From contig JAAENB010000311.1 of assembly GCA_024224995.1 (NCBI GenBank), positions 1 to 30,039 of the forward strand: DNA of 30,039 nucleotides. The letters run 5' to 3'. Of this stretch, positions 1-6,126 are shown in pieces. This DNA is from a bacterium (GTDB taxonomy: Bacteria; Spirochaetota; UBA4802; UBA5550). How positions within the stretch are numbered: the stretch's first letter is position 1; every line of letters begins with the position of its first letter. The position numbers were made by a program, and so were the translations under genes. The notes below the pieces were generated by a model. It was given only the letters and a program-made list of their open reading frames with translations. It had not been told where the DNA came from and ran no database searches.

Positions 1-308
1 ATAAAATACAGAAAGTAGGAAAGAACTATATAAAAGACGGAGTATCCTTTATATTGTTTGATGTAAAGATCGTAGAATACTGGCTGGAACGCCATAACGT
101 AGATGATATCGCGGAAAAGCTGCAAATACAATCCGTACCCGTAATCGGAAGCGGAACCGTGCAAGAGATGATAGACGTGGTAAAAAAGGGATTTAACTCA
201 ATTTTTGGGGATTTCACCGCAGAAGGAATAGTCGCCAGGCCCGAAGTGGAACTGTTCAGCAGAAGCGGGCACAGGATAATAACAAAGATCAAACACAGAG
301 ATTTTTGA
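1..308 (+). CDS. RNA ligase family protein, 3' end only (5' end outside window)
   Basis: The reading frame is open from base 3 to the stop at 306-308 without needing an internal start, so this is the C-terminal ~100 residues of a gene that begins left of the window. The segment FILFDVKI looks like nucleotidyltransferase motif III, EGIVARP like motif IV, and ITKIKHRDF like the lysine-rich motif V of ATP-dependent RNA/DNA ligases. The layout resembles the RNA_ligase family of phage and bacterial RNA ligases, which adenylate an active-site lysine and seal RNA ends. The lysine motif I itself would lie outside the window. An internal TTG at 54 is not a credible start because conserved sequence continues upstream of it. 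It converges with the TPR gene, with only 7 bases between the stops. RtcR, an RNA-repair regulator, lies about 2.4 kb away, which may or may not be functional linkage. Confidence 0.85.
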   Translation, partial: KIQKVGKNYIKDGVSFILFDVKIVEYWLERHNVDDIAEKLQIQSVPVIGSGTVQEMIDVVKKGFNSIFGDFTAEGIVARPEVELFSRSGHRIITKIKHRDF

Positions 309-315
309 AATATTT

Positions 316-1956
316 CTATTTAAGATTCTTAGCGGCTTTTTTCGCTTCAGAGAAACCATTAACAAAATAGGAATCCAGGATTTTCCTGGTAATTTTATCC
401 GAAGGATCCAGTTTAAGAGCAAGGGTGAGCAATTGAAAGGCGGCATTAGGGTTGTTTTTTATTAACGCAATGGCAGCGCCCACGCTATGGGCTCTGACGT
501 TATGGTCAATGGGGATTTTGAAGGAAAATGTTTTTTCCAGGGCTTTTTTGGAATCATCAATTTTACGGGCTTTAAGAAAGGTGATCGCGAGATACAGGTG
601 TGCTTTTGGAGATGAAGGGGAGAGCCTGAGGGCTTTTTTTGTTGAAAGAATGGCATGGGTATACTTTTTTTGATTGGATAAAATAATGGTCCTGGATAAG
701 TAATCGCCGGGTTTTGGATTGGCATTGATCTTTTGATTGATAATACTCAGGGCTTTGTTGTATTCTTTTGAGTCATGACCGTAAAAATAAAGAAGAATGT
801 TGCATAATTCCCCATTGGATTTATCCAGGGCAAAAGCTTTTTCGTAAAAGATGAGAGATTTTTCCCGGTCTTTTCTAAAGAGATAAATCATAGCAAGCCA
901 GGAAAAGAGGTCCGTTTTTTTTATTTCATTATTCTCGGTTAACGAAAGAAAAAATTTTTCAGTTTCGGAAATAAGTTTAACGTCGGCGGGGGAGAAAGCG
1001 GTATTTTCTTTTTTAAAGGTAAAGAGGGAATTGGAGTCATGGCTCAGAGATTTAAGAGACAGGTGAGATAGCCGGATAAAATGGAACAGGGTTTTGTAAC
1101 GAATATTTTCGGGATGATTTTTTATGTTTAATTGAATTTGCTCATATAACGGATATTTTTTAACAATGGTCATCGTCGGTTCTTTGTATATGGATTTAAG
1201 TTTATCCGGTTCAAGAGCAAGTTTTTGGTGCAGAGACATATAGTAATAGCCCCAGAAAGTCAACAGAGCGTTAAAATTATTTGTATCCAGTTCTAATGAT
1301 TTCATAAGCGCGGAAAACGTGTTTTCCCTGTCACCATGATAGGCGTAAAGAGAGGAAATAGTGAGCCATCTCCCGGAGCTTTCTTTTATGGAATTGAGCT
1401 TAAACAGGTATTTTAAGGCTTCCCGGCTTAATTCCCTGCTTTCCCTGAAGCTTGAAGGGAAGAAAAAATTTAGCTGGGTACAGGTACTGGCGATTTTTTC
1501 CATAATGGCAATATTATTCGGGTCTTTTTTCTCTAATATTTTGAGCATTTTTAAAGCGCTCACGTAACTGGGATAAGCCATGTTCATGTTTTCGAGCTTT
1601 TCATATTTTTGAGCAATTGAAATATGCAGATCGATATCGGGAGTGGAACCGGACAGTTTTTTGCTAAGAGAGTTGATATCATTCATTATAGCGGTTTTTC
1701 CATCCCTGGAAAGGGGTTTGTTCCCGGGGGAATCGGCATCAAAGGTCCTGGAGCTGATCGTAGCGATAATTGAAACAGTTCCGCTATAGGGAATCATTTT
1801 AATAAGGTTCTTTTGCTCTTCTTTGCTCAAGCGGAAAGAACTGTCCGGGCTGCCAACCTTGAATTTTTTCTGCTGCCCAAGAGAGAGCAAAGGAGACATA
1901 ATAATCAGGAGAACCAGGGAAATAGAACAAAGGAATTTAAGGGGATATTTATTCAT
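316..1956 (-). CDS. Secreted or periplasmic TPR-repeat protein
   Basis: A 546-residue protein starting at ATG 1956 (MNKYPLKF). Residues 1-27 form a signal peptide: a basic start, a hydrophobic core and a small-residue end near LSLGQ. The remainder is mainly helical with TPR-like units, for example the segments around AYPSYVSALKML, SLIFYEKAFALDKSNGELC and AILSTKKALRLSPSSPKAHLYLA. TPRs are protein-binding scaffolds, so the partner cannot be named. The frame stays open upstream to a TTG at 2058, but that extension adds a second hydrophobic stretch before an obvious signal peptide, so ATG 1956 is preferred although no strong Shine-Dalgarno is visible. It is divergent from the PilZ gene and convergent with the RNA ligase gene. 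The specific role is unknown. Confidence 0.75.
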   Translation of the reverse strand: MNKYPLKFLCSISLVLLIIMSPLLSLGQQKKFKVGSPDSSFRLSKEEQKNLIKMIPYSGTVSIIATISSRTFDADSPGNKPLSRDGKTAIMNDINSLSKKLSGSTPDIDLHISIAQKYEKLENMNMAYPSYVSALKMLKILEKKDPNNIAIMEKIASTCTQLNFFFPSSFRESRELSREALKYLFKLNSIKESSGRWLTISSLYAYHGDRENTFSALMKSLELDTNNFNALLTFWGYYYMSLHQKLALEPDKLKSIYKEPTMTIVKKYPLYEQIQLNIKNHPENIRYKTLFHFIRLSHLSLKSLSHDSNSLFTFKKENTAFSPADVKLISETEKFFLSLTENNEIKKTDLFSWLAMIYLFRKDREKSLIFYEKAFALDKSNGELCNILLYFYGHDSKEYNKALSIINQKINANPKPGDYLSRTIILSNQKKYTHAILSTKKALRLSPSSPKAHLYLAITFLKARKIDDSKKALEKTFSFKIPIDHNVRAHSVGAAIALIKNNPNAAFQLLTLALKLDPSDKITRKILDSYFVNGFSEAKKAAKNLK

Positions 1957-2017
1957 ACTATTAAAGATACAACAAAATAAAAGCACTGTCAAGGGGGAAA
2001 ATATCACAAAAAAGATG

Positions 2018-2046
2018 TTGATTAATTTTTCAAGGGGTGGTATAAT
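2018..2046 (+). promoter_or_regulatory. Sigma70-type promoter for the PilZ gene
   Basis: TTGATT (2018-2023), a 17-base spacer and a perfect TATAAT (2041-2046). The predicted start near 2053 gives a ~33-base leader to the PilZ ATG at 2086. Seen by motif matching only. Confidence 0.6.
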
Positions 2047-2085
2047 TTTGGCAAACAATGATTTTAATGATCCGGGAATGAGCCT

Positions 2086-2421
2086 ATGTCAAAAGAAAGA
2101 AGAAGAAACAAACGGTTTACCATTAACCAGCTCGTAAAGCTGGAATTCGACAGGGAATCAAAAATAGAGGCTCGCGGAGTAAATATCAGCGAAGCGGGAG
2201 TACTGTGCGATACCGACAGCAGCCTGGAGGTAGGGACAAAGGTCTTTCTAGAGGTGACCCTGGGAGATGAAGTAGAATCCATAACCTGTAAAGGGATCGT
2301 AAGAAGAACGGACAAAAAGGGTGATAGCAGTCTTTCGGGAGTGGAGTTTATCGGTCTAAAGGACGAGGATTTGGCAAAGATCCGGAAATTGATTGTAACA
2401 ACGCATCTTCCCCACAAGTAG
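2086..2421 (+). CDS. PilZ domain protein (candidate c-di-GMP receptor)
   Basis: A 111-residue single-domain protein. It carries the two hallmark PilZ motifs: an N-terminal arginine cluster RRRNKRF (residues 5-11, RxxxR type) and NISEAG (about residue 34), matching the (D/N)xSxxG beta-turn. The C-terminal part (GVEFIGLKDEDLAKIRKLI) matches the end of the PilZ barrel and its final helix. PilZ proteins bind cyclic di-GMP and modulate motility, envelope or polysaccharide functions; the output here is unknown because there is no second domain. It has its own strong promoter and is followed immediately by a perfect hairpin. The TPR gene starts divergently just upstream. Confidence 0.88.
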   Translation: MSKERRRNKRFTINQLVKLEFDRESKIEARGVNISEAGVLCDTDSSLEVGTKVFLEVTLGDEVESITCKGIVRRTDKKGDSSLSGVEFIGLKDEDLAKIRKLIVTTHLPHK

Positions 2422-2447
2422 TCCCGTTACTTAAGAAGTAACGGGAC
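2421..2447. terminator. Perfect 12-bp hairpin at the end of the PilZ gene
   Basis: Arms GTCCCGTTACTT (2421-2432) and AAGTAACGGGAC (2436-2447) with a 3-base AAG loop, starting at the last base of the PilZ stop codon. No T-run follows on either strand, so it may act as an RNA-stabilising or bidirectional 3' hairpin rather than a classical intrinsic terminator. On the minus strand it would end the transcript from the sigma54 site at 2578-2592. Confidence 0.5.
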
Positions 2448-2498
2448 GGGAGACGAGCGAACACAGCCGCATCAGCTGACCAGCCGAAGACTCATAGA

Positions 2499-2526
2499 AC
2501 TTCAAACTTCAAACTTCAAACTTCAA
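2499..2526. repeat. Tandem 7-bp repeat, four copies of ACTTCAA
   Basis: Four exact consecutive copies (2499-2505, 2506-2512, 2513-2519, 2520-2526). A closely related repeat occurs at 14072-14099, so this is a dispersed intergenic filler type in this genome. Confidence 0.85.
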
Positions 2527-2577
2527 TTCGAGCAACCAGTCCTGTTTTACTACAACCCTTTTATACATATATATAAT

Positions 2578-2592
2578 GCAAGAATCGTGCCA
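2578..2592 (-). promoter_or_regulatory. Sigma54 (-24/-12) promoter divergent from rtcR
   Basis: Read on the minus strand: TGGCAC, five bases GATTC, then TTGC followed by AT. This is an exact match to the TGGCAC-N5-TTGCW consensus. It lies ~150 bp upstream of rtcR and points away from it, where the rtcBA promoter sits in genomes with the usual divergent arrangement. Predicted +1 is near 2566. Confidence 0.7.
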
Positions 2593-2743
2593 GGTGCGGG
2601 ATAAAAACAGGGTTACTTTTGGAGAAATATGGGAAAAAAAAGAAATTTATTGTGATAAAATTATAGTGTGGAGCTTTTTTGCTTGAAAAAAATATAATAT
2701 TTTATAGGTTTTTATAAAAATATATAATGTGGAAAACTGGTAT

Positions 2744-4321
2744 ATGAATAAAAACGTAGTAATAAGCAGCCTGGGCAGTACTCTGGATCAGGGATTCGGG
2801 GCAAACCGGTGGAACCGGTGGCGGCCGTCGGTGTGTATATGCCAGCATGAGGATTTGCTGGTGAGCGAATATCACCTGTTATATCAAAAGGCATTTTCCC
2901 GCCTGTGCAAAAAGGTGGTTGAAGATATACAGACAGTATCCCCGGAAACAGAGGTCATTCCTCATGAGGTTAATTTTCAGGACCCCTGGGATTTTGGGGA
3001 GGTCTACGAAGTATTGTATACCTTTGCCGATAGATTCCGGTTTACTCCGGAACAAAAAAACTACCTGTTTCATATAACAACAGGAACTCATGTCGCGCAG
3101 ATCTGCTTTTTTCTATTAACCGAATCAAGACATTTCCCCGGAAAGCTGCTGCAAACCGCGCCTTCCGACGTAAGCTGCGGAACCTATACCATGATAGACC
3201 TGGACCTGTCCAAATACGACCGAATTGCCGCCCGGTTTCACCAGGAGATGATCAATGATATTTCATTTCTAAAGTACGGCATTGAAACAGGAAACGAAAA
3301 CTTTAACCGGCTCATGGAACGTATTGAGCATGTAGTACTCAAAACCCATGATCCTGTGCTGCTCATGGGACCAACAGGAGCGGGGAAATCGCAGCTGGCA
3401 AAACGGATCTATGAATTAAAAAAATTCAAGGACCAGGTAAAAGGGGAGTTCGTGGAAGTGAACTGCGCTACCCTCCGGGGCGACGCTGCCATGTCTACTC
3501 TCTTTGGCCATAAAAAAGGAGCCTTTACCGGGGCAATCAACGGCAGGCCCGGATTGCTTAAAACCGCTCATGAGGGAATGGTATTTCTTGATGAGATTGG
3601 CGAGCTGGGTTCGGACGAGCAGGCAATGCTGCTCCGGGCCATTGAAGAGAAAAAATTCATGCCCCTGGGAGCCGACACCGAAGAAAGCAGCGACTTTCAG
3701 CTTATTTGCGGAACAAACCGGGATTTAAAAAAAGAGATTACCCGGGGCGCGTTCCGGGAAGATCTCCTTGCGCGGATTAATCTCTGGACCTTTTCCCTGC
3801 CCGGGCTCAAAGACCGGCGGGAAGATATAGAACCGAATATTCTCTATGAATTAAAACGCTATGAAGAAAAATACGGCACCAGGGTAACCTTTAATAAAGA
3901 AGCCAGGGAACAGTTCCGGGGATTTGCCGAGTCTCCGGGAGCGGCATGGCGTGCCAATTTCAGGGACCTGAACGCGGCCATCACCCGGATGTGTACCCTG
4001 GCGCCGGGCGGCAGGATCAATAAAGAGGTTGTGCACGAAGAGATTGGAAGACTGGAGACCCAATGGCAGGAGGAGTCACCCGGAGAGGACGACAGGGGGC
4101 TGTCTCAATTTTTTTCTCAAAAGCAGCTTGAAAAAATAGATCTTTTTGACGCGGTCCAGCTTCGTGAAGTATTGAAAATATGCCGCGCGTCGGGATCTCT
4201 TTCCGAAGCAGGCAGAACCCTGTTTTCGGTTTCCCGGACCCGGAAGGATAAGACCAATGACGCGGATCGATTAAGCAAGTACCTTGCAAAGTTTGGTCTC
4301 AAATGGGGGGATGTAAGGTAA
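2744..4321 (+). CDS. rtcR: RtcR, sigma54-dependent activator with N-terminal CARF domain
   Basis: 525 residues from ATG 2744 (MNKNVVISSLG); an in-frame GTG at 2729 would add five residues, and neither start has a clear Shine-Dalgarno. The protein aligns throughout with E. coli RtcR as I remember it. The N-terminal ~180 residues form the CARF-type sensor (RWNRWRPSVCICQHEDLL, DPWDFGEVY, HITTGTHVAQIC). The AAA+ domain follows, with Walker A GPTGAGKS (about 209-216), the sigma54-contacting loop GAFTGA (about 259-264) and Walker B VFLDEI (about 280-285). The C-terminus (LSEAGRTLFSVSR, NDADRLSKYLAKFGL) is the DNA-binding region. RtcR senses RNA damage products and drives rtcBA from a sigma54 promoter. 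Here rtcBA is absent beside it, although a matching divergent promoter is present. Confidence 0.95.
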   Translation: MNKNVVISSLGSTLDQGFGANRWNRWRPSVCICQHEDLLVSEYHLLYQKAFSRLCKKVVEDIQTVSPETEVIPHEVNFQDPWDFGEVYEVLYTFADRFRFTPEQKNYLFHITTGTHVAQICFFLLTESRHFPGKLLQTAPSDVSCGTYTMIDLDLSKYDRIAARFHQEMINDISFLKYGIETGNENFNRLMERIEHVVLKTHDPVLLMGPTGAGKSQLAKRIYELKKFKDQVKGEFVEVNCATLRGDAAMSTLFGHKKGAFTGAINGRPGLLKTAHEGMVFLDEIGELGSDEQAMLLRAIEEKKFMPLGADTEESSDFQLICGTNRDLKKEITRGAFREDLLARINLWTFSLPGLKDRREDIEPNILYELKRYEEKYGTRVTFNKEAREQFRGFAESPGAAWRANFRDLNAAITRMCTLAPGGRINKEVVHEEIGRLETQWQEESPGEDDRGLSQFFSQKQLEKIDLFDAVQLREVLKICRASGSLSEAGRTLFSVSRTRKDKTNDADRLSKYLAKFGLKWGDVR

Positions 4322-4400
4322 CCGGAGGCCCTTTGGCCCGGGTGATCGAGGCAGGCCCAAGGAACGAGGAGAAAGGTAAAAGGTAAGAGCAAGCCCGTAA

Positions 4401-4420
4401 AGACGTTGCATGCAGCGTCT
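4401..4420. repeat. 20-bp near-palindrome, first copy
   Basis: AGACGTTGCA followed by TGCAGCGTCT: two 10-base arms with a single mismatched pair. A second copy of its core (CGTTGCATGCAACG) lies at 5982-5995, on the other side of the HExxH protein gene. Short palindromes of this kind are common dispersed intergenic elements. Confidence 0.6.
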
Positions 4421-4436
4421 CTCTTTCGCGGAACCA

Positions 4437-4557
4437 GACCCCTGCCTTCAAACCGACCCCTGACCCCCGGCCCCTTACGAAGAGCAGTATTGAGCCGCAA
4501 GTTCATGTCATTTTTCCAGGTCAACCGGTTTTGAGATGTAGTCGTTAAACCCTTCGG
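4437..4557 (-). pseudogene. Decayed duplicate of the histidine-kinase 3' end (receiver domain tail)
   Basis: 121 bases match 6006-6126 with five substitutions and no gaps. The match covers the kinase's last ~27 codons, its stop and 38 bases of C-rich 3' flank. Read on the minus strand in the kinase frame it encodes NDYISKPVDLEK, then an in-frame TGA where the intact gene has Leu (TTA), then HELAAQYCSS and the normal stop position. Similarity ends abruptly at 4557. It is therefore a fragment of a receiver domain, either duplicated from the downstream gene or left over from a lost paralogue. Confidence 0.8.
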
Positions 4558-4741
4558 CGCCGTCAAACACAGTTTTTTTTCGATTTCTCGGAAAAGTTAT
4601 CGCTTTTTTTTTGTCCTCTTGATAAATTTATTTTAAATAGGAGTCGGTGTCAACAACCACAAACTTTACATTGTAATAGGAGGCAGTGTCAATTCTTCCT
4701 TTTCTCCAAGGGGAAGGGGGGCTTGTCACAAAAACAAATTT

Positions 4742-5917
4742 ATGAAAGTAAACAAAAATCAACTGTTTAATGTACTGTTACTTCAATTAAGTAAGTCCAC
4801 GATTCGAATCATTTTCCTGTTTTTCATAATGACAGCGTTCAATCTTAATACCCTTGAGGCGAAAGTATTTCTCCATTCTCCTACCGAAGAATTTAAAAAC
4901 AAGATCATTCAGACCCTGGCGAAACTTACGGGCTTAGAAGAAGGTCAATTCGAGCTTAAAAAACATGAAGAAAGTTCGTTATTCCACGCGGCTAAGGTCG
5001 ATTATGAGATTTTAATGAAGAAAATAAATAATGAAGATGATGAAAAAGATGAAAAAAGAGATGATGAAGTCCACCCAAAAAGCTTAGAACTGGTCAAATT
5101 TCTAATAGAAAATGGACACGTTCTTAATATTGTTGGAAACCCCATAAGGAAAATAACAAAAATAAAAAGATCGTCCAATCCTAAAAAATTTCCTGATGAG
5201 ACCATCTATGCCCCTTATCGTTCTTATAAAATTGCGACGCTTTATGACGATATTACTAAGAAGAGAGAATCATGTCATGAGTCAATAAAGTCTGAAAAGG
5301 ACCTCAAAGACAAGGGCTATAGGACCAAGTGGTTAAAAAGTAATTTTGGAGGTAAAAAGGTGCAGCATCAGGTAGCAGCGACAACGCACCTTACATCTCT
5401 AGCAACTACACCAGGTAAAGGGACAGATGCTATTTTATTTCTAACATACGCTGAGAATGAAAACCTTCCGGTTATTATGTTAAAACCTAAAAATAAAATG
5501 GAGTTCTATGACAAAGTAGAAGCATCATTTATGATAACTCTTGCACATGAGATGATTCATGCTTATAGAATATTCAAGGGAATCTCAATTTCAATGGATA
5601 TATACGCGGACTATATTGCTTTTGCTCATAATGATGATAAACCTTATGATTATACTTTAAATGAAGTGGTTAAAAAGCTTTTCTTTATGATTCAGGAGGA
5701 AGAAATATTTACTGTAGGGCTGGTGCCGACGGATAATAATCTATATAAAAAATATTCTACAACCGAAAGAGACTCAATAACTGAAAATCAAATTAGAAAA
5801 GAACACAATCTCCCATATCGTATTGTCTACGTCGAGAAATTACCTACTGATATGAAGAAAAGCACGGAAGTTCTTATGAAGAGTGTAATTCTAAAAATAT
5901 ATAAATTTGGAAATTGA
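4742..5917 (+). CDS. Secreted HExxH protein, possible M91-like metallopeptidase
   Basis: 391 residues. An N-terminal hydrophobic stretch (about 20-40, IRIIFLFFIMTAFNLNTLEA) predicts export. The core holds TLAHEMIHAYRIF (about 267-279), an HExxH zinc-binding motif, preceded by KGTDAILFLTY and PVIMLKPKN. That arrangement recalls the M91 (NleD-like) effector peptidase family, where the zinc helix follows a short conserved strand; the assignment is tentative. A strongly acidic, lysine-rich stretch (NNEDDEKDEKRDDEVHP) lies at about 97-113. The gene is AT-rich compared with rtcR, has no visible Shine-Dalgarno, and sits between 121-bp direct repeats, all of which suggest recent acquisition. The substrate is unknown, and it could be an inactive relative. 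Confidence 0.6.
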   Translation: MKVNKNQLFNVLLLQLSKSTIRIIFLFFIMTAFNLNTLEAKVFLHSPTEEFKNKIIQTLAKLTGLEEGQFELKKHEESSLFHAAKVDYEILMKKINNEDDEKDEKRDDEVHPKSLELVKFLIENGHVLNIVGNPIRKITKIKRSSNPKKFPDETIYAPYRSYKIATLYDDITKKRESCHESIKSEKDLKDKGYRTKWLKSNFGGKKVQHQVAATTHLTSLATTPGKGTDAILFLTYAENENLPVIMLKPKNKMEFYDKVEASFMITLAHEMIHAYRIFKGISISMDIYADYIAFAHNDDKPYDYTLNEVVKKLFFMIQEEEIFTVGLVPTDNNLYKKYSTTERDSITENQIRKEHNLPYRIVYVEKLPTDMKKSTEVLMKSVILKIYKFGN

Positions 5918-5981
5918 AAAAATAGTTTTGCCGTGCGTGCGTGGAGCAGGCACAAAGTTGCTCATGGTTGGATTGCAGAGG

Positions 5982-5995
5982 CGTTGCATGCAACG
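5982..5995. repeat. 14-bp perfect palindrome, second copy
   Basis: CGTTGCATGCAACG is self-complementary. It shares a 17-base stretch with the near-palindrome at 4401-4420, with one difference. It stands just before the downstream 121-bp repeat, so each repeat is preceded by the same palindrome. Confidence 0.6.
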
Positions 5996-6005
5996 TCTCA
6001 AAACC

Positions 6006-6126
6006 GACCCCTGCCTTCAAACCGACCCCTGACCCCCGGCCCCTTACGAAGAGCAGTACTGAGTCACAAGTTCATGTAATTTTTCCAGGTCAATCGGTTT
6101 TGAGATGTAGTCGTTAAACCCTTCGG
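6006..6126. repeat. 121-bp direct repeat, copy overlapping the kinase 3' end
   Basis: This is the intact partner of 4437-4557 (five mismatches). Bases 6006-6043 are C-rich flank (GACCCCTG-type units) and 6044-6126 are the last codons of the histidine kinase gene. The repeats are in the same orientation, 1569 bases apart, and bracket the HExxH protein gene. Confidence 0.85.

Larger units (their letters stand above)
2421..2566 (-). ncRNA. Candidate non-coding transcript from the RtcR-side sigma54 promoter
   Basis: The gap 2422-2743 holds no convincing gene. Minus-strand transcription from the sigma54 site (2592-2578) would begin near 2566 and reach the perfect hairpin at 2447-2421 after about 120 bases. 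The interval includes four tandem 7-base repeats. A 19-codon frame begins at the predicted +1 (ATG at 2568-2566), but no Shine-Dalgarno is possible there. This is inference: no known RNA family was recognised, and the transcript could instead read on antisense to the PilZ gene towards the TPR gene. Confidence 0.2.
4322..4741. other. Gene-free scar region between rtcR and the HExxH protein gene
   Basis: 420 bases without an intact gene. It contains purine-rich filler (4355-4395), a 20-bp near-palindrome (4401-4420), a decayed copy of the 3' end of the downstream histidine kinase (4437-4557), and two imperfect 18-base direct repeats (4636-4653 and 4675-4692, consensus AATAGGAGKCRGTGTCAA) 39 bases apart just upstream of the next gene. 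The last pair could be regulatory or duplication debris. No convincing promoter was found. Confidence 0.6.

Noticed and set aside
2499..2526. Possible CRISPR-like short repeat array
   Set aside because: Units are 7 bp, contiguous and without spacers; there are no cas genes.
2511..2568. A 19-codon minus-strand frame (MYKRVVVKQDWLLELKFEV) right after the sigma54 promoter
   Set aside because: The ATG coincides with the predicted +1, so there is no leader, and the second half is made from the 7-bp repeat.
4117..4566. A 149-codon minus-strand frame across the end of rtcR and the repeat
   Set aside because: It overlaps rtcR antisense and reads the kinase remnant in a different frame; low-complexity, no domain.
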